In this document: positions 47,565 through 59,774 of the stretch, piece after piece
How the letters are laid out: each line of letters begins with the position of its first letter
How positions within the stretch are numbered: position 1 is the first letter of the stretch
Assembly (NCBI RefSeq): GCF_000226095.1
Contig: NC_016473.1
Location: forward strand, 248,001-312,000
Reading direction: 5' to 3'
Length of the DNA stretch: 64,000 bases
Origin: Thermothelomyces thermophilus ATCC 42464
Lineage: Eukaryota > Ascomycota > Sordariomycetes > Sordariales > Chaetomiaceae
Notes under the pieces: model-generated
Told to the model about the DNA's origin: nothing
The model's input: only the letters and a program-made list of their open reading frames with translations
The model's database searches: none
Program-made: the position numbers and the translations under genes

Positions 47565-50560
47565 CTAATATTGATTAGAGTAAGTACCTTCTTACCCCTT
47601 AGATCTTTAAAGTTATAATAGAGTATTAATAATATATATATCTATATAAGTATACTTATCTAGATCTTCTAACTAGTAAAGAGTATATAGATTAGAGCCT
47701 AGAAGGATATTTTAATCTCTTATAAGTCTAGCTAGTCTTACTATCTAATAAGGTAGTTACTTTAGAACCTATCTATTATAATAGCCTACTAGCTATTATT
47801 AGTAACCCCTAGAAATACTAGGACTATAATTATAGACTCTTCTCCTTTAATATTACTCTATCTACCTAAATAGCTAAGATATATCTTGACCTCCTATAAT
47901 ACTCTCCCTCTTACTTATAAAGCCGGCTTATTAGGGAAGGGAATAGCCAAGCCCTTATACTCGATTATCTCCTAAGGACTTTTATAATTCTATTTAAGGA
48001 AAGTAATTAGTGTATTCTTAAATACTAAGGAGATCCCTAAGACCTTATTAATAGTAAGTATCTTTACTTAAAGGGCCTTACTAACTAGAGAAAGTATATT
48101 ATAGGCTATATTTTCTTTGATTAATTTCTCTAATTCCCTAAAGCAAATAATTTATTTCTATCTAGCTAGAGGGAGAGCTCCCTTACTAATATAATTAGTA
48201 GCCCTTTTAGTAATAGTTATAACCTTTTAGTTTATAGCTAAAGGGTAAGCTCCTCTTGCTTTTATATTCCTTTTTAATAATTAAATGGTCTTTACTTTAT
48301 TAGTCCCCTCTTACTAGATAGAATCCTATATTAGCTTATCTTTTATTTCTATAAAATAGTACTTTATAAGGGTAATACTTTATATTATAGTTATTATATT
48401 ATTATCCTTATTAGAAATATCTTTATTATTAGCCTCTAACCTAATAATATTAAAAGCTTATATCACTATCTAATTAGACTATAATATATCTATTAATAAG
48501 CCTTTATAGTTAGTAGCAAAAATAGGGTTATCTATCTAAGATACTATCTATTTTACCTATTAGATAAGAATATATTTACCATATTTATAGTCTATTAAGA
48601 AATTGATCTCCCTAGCCTTAATATAGTTATAGATTAACTCTAGGGAAACTTTTTCAATATTAGTAAGGCAATTAAGGGAGATTATAACTACTTTTAGTAG
48701 GTATAAACCTTTAATATATTAAAGGAAGGCCTTATTAATAACAAGGTTTAGATTTAGATAGTATTTCTAACTATATTCCTCTTAATAGCTCTTTATAAAC
48801 TATTAATATAGCTCTTAGCTAGGAAGATCTAGCTAAAGAGAGGTATAAGTATAAATAATATATTATTAGGTTCTTTAATTAGCTATAATAGCTATATTCT
48901 TATTAAGGATTTTAACTTACTAGCTTTCTAGAAGACTAGGATCTCTCTTACCTAAGATCTACTTAAAACTAAATTAATAGATAAGACTATTATAAATATC
49001 TTTTATTAGGATTAGATACCTATAGGCAAAGTATATCTAGTTACTATAATAATAGTAGCTATAAGGTATAGCTAAGGTTAAACTTAGCTAGAATCTACCA
49101 TTCTTCTTCTTCTATCAAGACTTTTAAGTAGCTAATAGGTAGGTCTAGATCTCTTTAATCTTATTATTACTTAGGTCGTCTATCTAGTTATAAGAATGCC
49201 TACCTTTATCTAAGGATTTATAGTTAACTTTGCCCTTATTAATCTAAAGTTTATATAAGGTATCTATAAGCCTATTAATAATCTTATTAAAGGTAATATC
49301 TCTCTAAGCAGATAAACCTAAAGGACCTTCCTATACCTAGGGAGCTAAAGGACGTTTCTTAATAGTCTAGCTTACCTATAGTTTAACCTCTTCTCCTTTT
49401 AGATCTAGCTTATAGTATATTAACCTAATATTAAGTCCCTTATATAGATACTCCTATATAAAGTTATAGAAGTCCTTTTACTTTATATTATTAACTTGTA
49501 AGTTACCCTTCTTATAAATCTAAAGATTAATCTAGAGAGTAGGAGGAAATCTATCTTATACCTTCTAGATAACTAATAACTAATAGATTACTTTCTTTTT
49601 CTTTAATACTTAGGTAAGTAAGATATTAATATACTCTAGGTAGTTATAGATAGACTTAGCTAAATCTATATATTAGGAATCTAGGAGATGCTCTAGCTCC
49701 TAAGTAGAAGTTTCTTAGCGAGAGTCGTTTTACTTTTAGCATTCCTTGATAATAGCTTTAAAAGTAGCCTAATCCTTTTTCTTTAACTTTAGCTACTAGT
49801 TAAGGATTTCTTAAAGGTTATCTATATACTATTACTTAAAGTAAGAGATCTTATTACTATTATTTCTATTTAAGATCTTACAAGCCTTTTTAAAATACTT
49901 AAGATATTTAGTAGTATTATAACTAGAGAAGAGACTAGGTAATCCTTTATCTATTAATAAAGAGAATATAACCTAAATAACTTTAATAAGTCTATTTATT
50001 ATAATATCTATTTAAATATAATATTTAACTTCTAAGTCTAAAGTAAGGTTTCTAAACTCTAATAATTAAGGTAATTTTAATAGTATCCTTTCTAATAAGG
50101 TTTTAATATACCTAGATATAAGAGATATTAAAAGTAATAATTCTAATTAAAGTATTTATTAAACTAATAAGAAAAGTAATACCTAAGGTTATTATCCTTA
50201 ATTATACCTTCCTATTTAGGTAACTTCTTTAAAGATAACTCTTCTATTTAAGTAGCTAATTTAAAAAGCCTTCCTTCTTTCCTTTAAGTCTTCCTATAAT
50301 TAGTAAGATTAAATATAAACTTAGTTTATCACTTTTACTCCTTTAAAATATACCTAGTAAAGCTATTCCTAAACCTTCCGATAGGGGATACCTTATAATA
50401 ATAATACCCTAACCCCTAAAGTCAAAATTCCTAAAATAATAAGACAAATCTATATTAGACCGCTAAAGAATAATAATATATAAATAGATATACCTTTACT
50501 AATAAGTACTAATACTAAGGTAACTAAGGCTAGGATAGCTATAAAACTCTCCTCTAGTAT
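47565..50560 (-). pseudogene. gag and protease region of family 3 (upstream part)
   Basis: The - strand continuation of family-3 gag-pol across copy 2c. It is very AT-rich, and stops are TAG/TAA. The frame is readable in places, for example NCLTNIEKVSLELI (~48690-48640), but I could not point to a protease or knuckle motif with confidence. The segment 49000-49325 recurs at 21527-21860. Confidence 0.6.
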
Positions 50561-50623
50561 CTATATAATTCTAAAATCTTATTTTGAAACCTTAAATAGT
50601 TCTAATATCGCTAATCTATATTT

Positions 50624-50925
50624 AACGAAGATAGAGGCAAAGGTAGCAATAGCAATATCCCTCTAGACAGATGTAGAAAAGTCTACTTATATGGAAAAAG
50701 ATATCCCTAACTTATAAAAGAAAGAAGAACTATATCCTATTACTTAGATCTATTAGAGTAAACGAGTGTTAAAAGCCCCCTATTGTCCTTGTCTATCTGT
50801 CTAGTGCCCTTAGATAGGTAACCCTTATTTATGCCTATTATATATAATAAGCTTTATAGAACCGGAAAAACAAAACTATACCCTATGTCCCTCTAGTTAT
50901 ATTAAGAACTTCTAGCCCTAGTTTA
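50624..50925 (-). repeat. 5' LTR of family 3, truncated
   Basis: Matches the right ~300 bp of the family-3 LTR (from 32349 onward in the 3' LTR). The ~147 bp on the internal side, plus whatever primer-binding site followed, are missing or unrecognisable. It ends CCCTAGTTTA like the other copies. Confidence 0.8.
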
Positions 50926-51027
50926 TTATTATAAGCTTCCTTAGCCTTTCTAAAGGCTAGAAGGTTAGTATTATTAGCAAAGCTTACTAAGCTAACTATA
51001 GGGCTGGCCTAGTAAATAGCCTAGTAG
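50926..51027 (-). pseudogene. Tad1-like LINE on the - strand, middle scrap
   Basis: 102 bp of the RT region (reverse of about 5850-5935), stranded between the family-3 element and family-1 copy B. It carries the segment for the GFADD-like loop; here GCAAAGCTTA suggests GFANN-type residues. Flanks fix both insertions. Confidence 0.85.
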
Positions 51028-51479
51028 TATGACAAACCTAACTCAGACTTCTTCTAAAAGGGTTCAGACAAAGGTAGGTTAAGCGGGACAAGCGTACAGG
51101 TCGTCTAAGGGATTCGGTGAAGCTAAAGGGTTTACAATAACACTAGAGTTGTCTCTTACAGTAGTCAACGATACTTGGTATAAGTACTGTAATTGTAAGT
51201 TACTATCACTAGTAAACTCCCAGAGTCCACTATAACGAGTGGCTATTTATATGTATATATACTTCTACCGATTGCTTATAGTCCCCTTCTATTCTGTCCT
51301 TAGATCGTCTTTAGTAGCTAGCTATCCTCTGCTATCTTTCCCTTTTGGCAATCGTTTGCCTGTAGTAGCCTATGCTCCCTAGTGATCTTGTGTTAGCCTT
51401 GCTTCGTGCCCTTCTTGATTAGTGGCTTATTTAGCCTCCTATGCCTTACTAGGTTATAGTATATAGTTGGCTTATAATA
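51028..51479 (-). repeat. 3' LTR of family 1 copy B
   Basis: 452 bp. Begins TATGACAAACC and ends GGCTTATAATA on the + strand. Many CpA remain in 51060-51240. The polypurine complement CGATGCCCCCTCTTT follows at 51480. Confidence 0.94.
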
Positions 51480-52069
51480 CGATGCCCCCTCTTTAAGGCT
51501 TTTGACCTAAAAGCTTCTTATAATTTATTTTAAATATTACTAATACCCCCTTTTTCTAGTAGGTAATATCTTTCTTTTGTTAACTTCCTTTTATTATAGC
51601 TAATTATATTCCTAGGAATTATTATAATCTTAAATATAAATAATATACTATTACGATTAAGATTAAGTAAGAGGGTTATAAGGTTACTATACCTTATAAG
51701 TGTTATTAGAATATAAAGCTATAAAAGTATTATATAATAATAGAGGGTCTAAACAAGTATTAAAACTATATTTATATAGGCAAGAAGTATAGTAGTCTAA
51801 ATATTATAGATACCTATAGGTTCCTTATTATTTTTCTTTATAATCTTAGGTTACTAACTATCTTAGTCCTTTCGAATTTGTCAAAGCAAGAGAAGGTTTT
51901 AAAAGAGATTACTAAGACTAAGGCGCTACTTGTTTAGATACTAAGCCATTTAAGTCGATTACGTTGTTTATAGCAATCCTTATACGATTGTGGTACCGAA
52001 GTTTTTCGTCATAGTATAGCTCGTCTAAAGGAAGAGGAAGAACTAGATACTCCTCTGCCGATGTCGGAG

Positions 52070-55000
52070 ACACAGACCCTTGTAGGTTAGGCTTAGGCGT
52101 TAGGTGCTTTTGACGTACTCGATTAGGAGTTGATCGGGTTAGATCCTAGTCCTAATTCTAGCAGGTTCCCCTCTTTTTCTATCGGGGAATAGGCTTTAGA
52201 GCTAGTTCTTATAGCTAGTTAAGATTCTATTGGTAGAACTACTCTAGTTTCTTAGGGTAATTTAGGTTCTTAATAGGTTCCTATAAGTTGTCTTCTAGTC
52301 TAAAATCAAGCTATTTAACTAAATACTATAGTTCTCTATTAATAATATATAAATCTAGAATTTCTTTAATGTCCTATTCTTCCTCTTTATCCTCTGCTTT
52401 GATATATATAGTAACCTTAGCATTCTTTAATACTAGTTTAAGAAGTGAAATATAAAAGACATTTATCTATAGTTATATAGATAATAATAACAATAGTTAG
52501 TAGTTAGATGTTAAAATTTGTTCTTTGATAATAAAGGGTCTAACCTTCTTAAAGTCTAGCTTTGTACTTAGTTATTTAGTTTGTAGGTTTTATATGATTA
52601 GGTAGACTTTGTCTCCCCTCTCTAGGCGAGGTCCCTCGAGCCTGTATTTGTTATAGTAGTTCTTTATTCTAATCCTAATAAACTCGAGTTCCTTTTTAAG
52701 CTTCTTATATAGTATATATATTTGTTTTGCTTTGACTACTACTCTTGGCACCGTGACCTCTAGTCCTTGCCTAAGGTCTGCTTTATATCTATAGTTTATA
52801 AAGAACGGTGTGACTTTGGTCGTTTTTGTTAGTATTATATTATAGGCAAGTTATATTATTAGTAATAGCATGACCTAGTCGTCTTGTTAGTAGTTAACGT
52901 AAGAACAGAGGTACTACTTAATAACTTGGTTTAGTTACTCCGTTTGTCTATTAGTCTATAGATGATATGCCGTTAATAGCTTGCTATTAACGCCTAATCG
53001 TTATATTAACGCTTGCTAGAACTTTAATACGAACTTAGTATCTCTATTAGTAATCTATTCTTATAGCTAAGCGTGTACTAATGCAACTTGCCGATAGATC
53101 ACGTCTACTAACTATTCTACTATCTAGGACTCCTTATAGGGAAAGAAGTATACCTATTTAGTCAGGTAGTCTACTATAGTAAGAATATTATCGTAGATTA
53201 CCCCTATAGCTATAACTTTAGATTCTAGTAGCTTTGTAATAAAGTCTATTATAACTAAACTCTATAGTTTGTTAGCTATTAGTAGTAGCTAGAGTAGTCT
53301 ATATAGCTTGTGCCGTACCGCTTTGCTTCGACTGTAGATATCGTAGTTCTATATAACTTCCTTAACTCGTGCCATTAACTATAGAAGGTCATAGTGTTTC
53401 TTGACTTGTACGACAGTCTTCGTGACTCCTTTATATCCTCCGAGTTTCGATTTGTAGAGTTCTCGAATCATTCGTAGCTGTTAATTCCCGTTATAGATAT
53501 ATACTTTGCCTCGGTACTAGAGTTTCTTATCTTTTTCTTCTACTCTATTAGGTATTACTAGTCCGGGTGTTACTTGATACTATGTCTCGTTAATCCTTTC
53601 TTCTTAAAAGATTATATAATATTCTAGGAACAAGTCGAGTAGATTGTCTTCTACGGGTATCTACGTTTCGTGATGTAGCGTTCCGTCTATTCGTTCCTTA
53701 AATAACGGTAACGTTATTTCCGTTCGTCCTTCTATATAATCCGTTTTTAGCTTAAGGCGTCCGCTTATATGTTCTCTTTGCCCTTCTTGTAGCGGATCTT
53801 AAAATTGAATTCTATAAGGAATTCTGCCTATTGTATTTATTATCTGTTAAGCTCCTTCATTATTATAAAGTATTATAAATTCTTATAATCTATATATACT
53901 TATATTAGTTCGATCGTGCTACTAAGGTATAGTTACTATTCCTTAAAAGCTTTAATAATCGTAAGTAGTTCCTTATTATAGATTAGATAATTAAGACATA
54001 GTCTATTAAGCTTCTTTAAAAAGAAGGCTATAGGATATAGCTTCCCTTGTTTGTCTTATTATCCTAATTATCCTCTGATGGTATAGTCTAAAGCGTCCGT
54101 TTCTACCTTAAATGGCTTCTTAGGGTCTAGTAGCACTAGTACTAGATCTTTAATAATAGCGTTACAGATCTTTGTAAATGCTTACTTGTATTGCTCTTCC
54201 TATTAGAATTTGGTGTTCTTTTTAGTAAGTTCGTATAAAGGTCGTACGATCGCTCCGAAGTTCCTAATAAACATCTGGTAGAAGTTTGTAAATCCGATAA
54301 AACTTCGTACTTCCGTGACTAATGTCGGTTATAGCTAATTCTTGATGGCTTTAACCTTTAAAGGTTCTATCTAAATTTGTCCTAGGGATATCTTATATCC
54401 TAAAAATACCGTCTTCCTAATATAGAATTCGCTCTTTTCCTTGTTAACTAATAGCTTATACACGTATAACGCGTCTAATATTACTTTTATATACTTCTAG
54501 TATTCGTCTATTGTCTTGGAAAAGATAAGTATATCGTTAAGATAATATATTATAAATTTGTTAAGAAAGGGTTAGATAGCTTGATTAATTAGGGCTTAGA
54601 ACGTTACTAGCGCATTTATAAGTCTAAATAGCATGATAAGGTACTTATAGTGGCTATAGGGTATCCTAAAGGCTGTTTTCTACTTATCGCCTTCTTTGAT
54701 CTATATATAGTTATAGGCCAATAGCAAGTCAAGACGTGTAAAATATTAGGCTCCTGTTAACTAATCTCGGAGCCGTAAGATCAGCGGTAACGGGTATCGG
54801 TTTTTCACGGTCTATTCGTTAAGTTACCAATAGTTAATATATAACTATAGCTTTCTATCTTTCTTAGGTATAAATAGGATTAGGTAGCCTACTAGTAATA
54901 TTAATAGGTAGATATATCCTCTTCAAAGGTTCTCCTCTAAATATCGCTTAAGTTCTTCGTTCTATATCTAACTCGTATAGTAAATCTTAAAGAACTTTAG

Positions 55001-58000
55001 TCGTGTTCCTTCTTTAAGCTTGATCTCGTGATCCTATAGGCCGTGCTCTGGTAATCCTTCTAGATACTTTGGTTTAAATGCTAGGTGTCCTTCGTATTCC
55101 TCTAATACTTTCCTAGTCTTGTCTCGTCTCTTGGTTTTCTAATAATATACAAACTTGGTTCTGTCTATAGCGATACTAGCGATTTCTCTTATCCTAACCT
55201 ATTACTCTAGTTATAGTGCTCTACATTCGTCAATAGAGAAAATAGCTATTAGCGGTTTAGCTCGTTCCTCCTATTATAACGTCAGTATCATTATACTACT
55301 TCTTCTAGAGTCTGTAATAGTCTGCTTGCTACTATTTGTCTCTTGTAGTAGATCTGTAGGATATGCCTTCCCCTGAGTATCGTCTGCTCGCAATCCTTAT
55401 ACGCTCCCTATCTTACTAGTCAAATATGACTCTATTTAGGGTTATAGGTAGCTACTATTCTTCTAGCTAATATCCGGGTTATAATCTTCATACTATAGTA
55501 ACTCTAATATTATATCTTTATCGTTGCCTATATCTATAATACTAAATATAACTACTATAGTCTTCCTTACTATAGTAATGTCGATTAGTTTAGTCTCCCT
55601 ATATACCTATTATATTAGAAATAGCCCTTTGACTATACTATACTTTCGCTTTATTCTTTAGGGTATCTATAGCTAATTTACAAGTATCGGCGAAATCAGG
55701 TTTATCTCTACTCTACTATTTACTAGTATAAGTATTTCGTGCTATTTCTATTATGCTATTATCTATAATTACTTGTCTTGCCGCCATCGTCCAAAGATTG
55801 CGGCGATTTCCTATATTTCTGCTAGGAGGTCTCGATATAGTAGTCTCTTACACTAGTTCCTCCTATACTATGCTACTACTCTCCGCTATACGGGCGTTAA
55901 TGATTTTCGGGCCCCTCGAAGGGCCCTGACCCATTTCCTAGGTTAGTGCTAACCTCTTTGGTTGTTTGGCTAATAGCAGCTTCGTCGATTATACCCATTT
56001 TTGCGAGCTATTAAGTGCTTATAGCTTCTTATTATTAGGTCCGTTCTACTCTCTATTATACGTGCTATAGCTTCATCTAAAGTTCCTAAACTTGTGATTT
56101 CTTTTTATCTATGTAGTAGAGGTAATTGTTACTCTAGCACAAGTCTTATATATCTTATCCTATTCTATAGTGCCTAGGCTAGGCTCGTTTTGGAACTACT
56201 ATAATGCCTTCTAGATTATAGGCTTTGATCTTCTAGAGCAATTCGGCCGCTCTATTTCCTATATTATAGACCTATTCTATAGGGCGGAGGCTTCTATCCT
56301 CATTTCCTTGTCGGGTTAGCTAGTGATTGTTTTCGAATTTATTATAAAAGTGGTATCGGCATTTGTATAATATATACTAGAACTAGGGCACTTATATATA
56401 TGCCTCGTATTATAGGTATAGTTGTATAGCGTTGCCTAGAAGGTATTAGAATTCTTTTTTAAATCCTTCCTACTATATATAGACTATAGGTACTCTAATG
56501 CTAAGGTAGGAGTGTTTCTTCTAGTAGTTTTCCTATATACGTTCGTCTTTTCCATAGTTCGTACGTATAAACTGGTACTCTAGGTTCTATACGTCATAGC
56601 TAAGTTACTAATTGTCAAAATACTCGGTATAGCTATCAGGCCTATTATATATCATAGGCTATTCCCTTTTAATGGTTTCTACGATACGTCAGAGTTCCCT
56701 TATCTCGTCCTTTATCTTATCGCTCTACTAGGCAAGTTAAATCAAGCGTCTATCCTATTCGCGCAGTTCCGTATTAAGCCGGAAAACTTTATTACAGTAC
56801 TATTTGATTCGTTCCTAGAGGAATAGAACATTAGGTCTAGGTCTTTTGATTCCTTAGGTATTGGTTATTTATAATCTATCCTGCCTCTAGGTAACTATAA
56901 AACCTTACTACCTTAAGGCTAAGAGAATCGAAATTGGTAGTATATATTCTCCTGCTATGTCTTATTTGGCAAGACCTGTCTCTAAGTCTATAGTGACTAG
57001 TTCGGAGTACGGTGCTTGTTTGTCTTTACTATCGCTATTATATCTGAGACTATCCGTATTACTATCTCTATTTTTATAGCTTGTAGCCGCTACTTTGATG
57101 ATATCCTTAGTGGTTTCGTTAATAGCCGTAATTTCCTTTTTAGGGACTAGTTTCTAGTCTTTCTTTAGGCTTTAATATTCTTATTTATAATATCCTTTCT
57201 TTTTGTAGTTATAGTAGGTAACGTTAGACTTGTCTTTAGCTATCTTCTTCTTATCTTGCTTCTATATTATATCTATATCTATAGCTCTAGGATATATCCT
57301 ATATAAGGTGCTAATGTATGCTCGTTTTTTCTTGTTATTAGCCTTAACTATGGTTCTATTTATCTGACCTCGTTTCTACTACTCTTATATATAGAGTTAA
57401 TCATTGATCCTAATAGCCTATATAATATATTTATCTAAGGTCTTAGGCCAGTTATACTTATATAGTTTATCTTTTACCTTTTCCTTTAGGCTATTATAGA
57501 ATAGTTATATTAATACCTTATTATTAAGCTAAGACTTAAGTATATCCTATCTAAACTATATAGTATAGGAGGCTATTAACTTAGTCTATTAGAGACTAGC
57601 AAGTCTTTCTTACATATAAATCTTCTTATCCTTGTCGCTAAAAACCTTCTAAAGCTCTTCTTTAAAATAGTCATAGGATCGAAAGACTACCTATATAAAC
57701 GCGTCTCGGTTGTCTTTGTCTTCTTTAGTAAGATAGTCATTCTACATAGGCTCGAACTATCTAAGTGCCTTGCCCTCTAGTCTTATAGCTATATAGAGGA
57801 CTTTAGCTTTATTATCTAGAAACTTGTCATCATTAAGCCAAAAGTAAGATTAGAGGTTTGTTAGGAATCCTACAAGATCTTCCTTGGTTCCTCTATATTT
57901 ACTAGGTAGTTCGATCTTGATACGGCTCGCTTTAGCACCTTCGAGTGCCTTGATTTTGGCGTAGGCCTCGTTGACTAGCTTCTGCGAGTGCTTTTTACTA

Positions 58001-58145
58001 TTCTTAAGTTCCTTGATCCGAGCTTAAGTAGCCTTGTCTCTCTAGTCTAACTCCTAGATCTGCTAATAGAGTTAACCAAGCTAGGCAAGCAACTATTCGG
58101 CTGTAATATTAATAGTTATATCGATATCGAGGTCGAAATTACCTT
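52070..58145 (-). pseudogene. gag-pol polyprotein of family 1 copy B
   Basis: Gag starts near 58145 and is clear from ~58010 to 57120: KHSQKLVNEAYAKIKALEG, then IELPSKYRGTKEDL and the ALRWFEP-like block (Trp from TAG). A knuckle YYNYKKKGYYK near 57235-57195 is CxxC...H..C with Cys to Tyr changes. A second long linker leads to retropepsin (~55740-55450; DSG changed to NSR). RT runs ~54900-54250 with the YLDD box as YLND-type near 54550-54530, RNase H ~54120-53720, integrase ~53400-52600 (TERL block near 52945), and a chromodomain ~52400-52240. The tail ends near 52070. This is the fullest view of the family-1 protein; stops are at Gln/Trp. Confidence 0.9.
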
Positions 58146-58185
58146 TATCCTAAACTATAATAGAACAAAGGGAGTGATAATAACG

Positions 58186-58637
58186 TATAACGAACCTAAT
58201 TTAGACTTCTTCTAAAAGGGTTTAGATAAAGGTAGGTTAAGCGGGACAAGTATATAGGTCGTCTAAGGGATTTGGTAAAGCTAAAGGGTTTATAATAATA
58301 CTAAAGTTATCTCTTATAGTAGTTAACGATACTTAGTATAAGTATTGTGATTATAAGTTACTATCACTAGTAAACTCCTAGAGTCTACTATAACGAGTGG
58401 CTATTTATATATATATATACTTTTGCTGATTGCTTATAGTCCTCTTCTATCTTGTCCTTAGATTGCCTTTAGTAGCTAGCTATCCTTTGCTATTTTTCCC
58501 TTTTGGCAATCGTTTGCCTATGGTAGCCTACGCTCCCTAGCGATCCCGTGTTAGCCTTGCTTCGTGCCCTTCTTGATTAGTGGCTCATTTAGCCTCCTGT
58601 GCCCTACTAGGTCGTGGTATATAGTTGGCTTGTGACA
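58186..58637 (-). repeat. 5' LTR of family 1 copy B
   Basis: 452 bp. Its outer end GGCTTGTGACA keeps the canonical sequence; the inner end TATAACGAACC is mutated. The leader from 58185 leftward (GTTATTATCACTCCC on the sense strand) should hold the primer-binding site, which I could not match to a tRNA by eye. Confidence 0.94.
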
Positions 58638-59497
58638 AGTAAAGAGAGGCTATATAGAAGATAAATAGTATAGGGGAGAAGGGTAACCTTTATAGGACCC
58701 TAGTCTTTATTACTATATCTTCTATTTCCTAGCTATTAAAGTAAAGGATAGCTACCTTATCCTATAGCTACTCCTTAACCTAGACTATTAATTACTTTAG
58801 GAAGCCCTAACTCTCTATAAAGTAGCTAGTAGCTAGGTATAGTTAATAGTATTGAAAGTCCCTAAGATGTTAAGCTATAGAAGGGAGGTAGCTACCTTAT
58901 ACCTCTAAGCCTCCTAAACCTAAGCTATAATAAGCTAAATGGCTAGTTCGGTAGACCTATATTTCTAGTTACCTATCTACTTAGCTAAGAGAAGCCTATA
59001 AGCCTTTATAGCAGCCGTTACCTTCTAGGTAACTATAGCCTCTAGTACCTTGCCTACTATTAGTAAGAGTGATATAGGCCTATAGCTACCTAGGGTAAAG
59101 TAGGCCTATAGGGGTTTACTAGGCTTATAGAGGACTATTGTCTTAGCCCTTTTAAACCAGGCTAGGAAATAGCTAAGCCGTAGGCTCTCTAAGGCTAGTA
59201 TAGCTAGTATCCGGTAGAGTAGCTGCCTATAGGCCTTTAGTAGACCTATAAGGAAGAGGTCCTCCCCTAGGGCTTTTTATAAGGCCGCTTTAGCTAGCAC
59301 TGCCCTAACTTTATCTACTATAACCTCCTAGCTTACTTCGAACTTCGGCTCCTAGTGGTTATTTAGTTCCAGGTCGTCGATATCTGACAGGTCTGCTTCT
59401 AGGTTTAGAAAGAACTTATTAGCCAGTGCCCTAGCCTTCTATTAGTAGGTTATAAGCCTTCCTTCGAAGGCTAAGAGCTTTAGAAGGTCGACATTAA
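58638..59497 (-). pseudogene. Tad1-like LINE on the - strand, 5' segment (RT and linker)
   Basis: The reverse complement matches 25080-25255 plus 25708-26350: the ARALANKFF linker, then RT N-terminal blocks with KTIVLYKPSKPP (~59150-59115) and an LDI.GAFN block near 58870-58840. The match to the LINE stops at about 59497 (after AGAAGGT), within the region just before the RT. No endonuclease part follows, so this copy is 5' truncated or rearranged there. Confidence 0.85.
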
Positions 59498-59774
59498 TAA
59501 GATATATTACTAATAGGAGGTTCTTCTTCCTCTATTCCCTTTTTTTATAAAGGAGCTTTAAAGGAAGTATAGTTAAAGTTATATTATTTAGGAAGATAAT
59601 ACTAGTATATATACTTTATAATAGAATTATTAGATCTAGGAAATAGAGAGGTTTAAAGTCCTTAAGTAGCTATTAAACTTACCTAACCTTAATATAATTA
59701 AGCTAGTATAGGTAAGGCTTAAACTATTATATAGGAAAATAAATTATTATAGTCTAAAACCTATTAGGCAAGGC
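59498..59774. other. unassigned RIP-mutated stretch
   Basis: 277 bp of AT-rich sequence between the LINE break and the unmutated block at 59775. I see no TIR, LTR or domain. It does not match the part of 2b expected to follow the LINE. Confidence 0.5.

Larger units (their letters stand above)
32202..50925 (-). mobile_element. family 3 Ty3/gypsy element, very long, carrying copy 2c
   Basis: LTRs at 32202-32650 (3') and ~50624-50925 (5', truncated) flank a - strand gag-pol. Target flanks are CTAT (32198-32201) and TTAT (50926-50929); both derive from CCGT in the intact LINE (ref AACGG near 5938, reverse) by RIP. Without copy 2c and its duplication it is about 11.5 kb, long for fungal gypsy elements. 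About 3.6 kb of this is an unexplained region between the integrase end and the 3' LTR. No chromodomain was seen. Confidence 0.85.
51028..58637 (-). mobile_element. Ty3/gypsy chromovirus, family 1 copy B, complete
   Basis: 7610 bp with two 452-bp LTRs and target duplication AGTAG (51023-51027) versus AGTAA (58638-58642). The flanks join into a continuous LINE. Gag-pol reads on the - strand. It is mutated by RIP but keeps the order and length of the family, so it is the reference copy for A and C. Confidence 0.95.
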
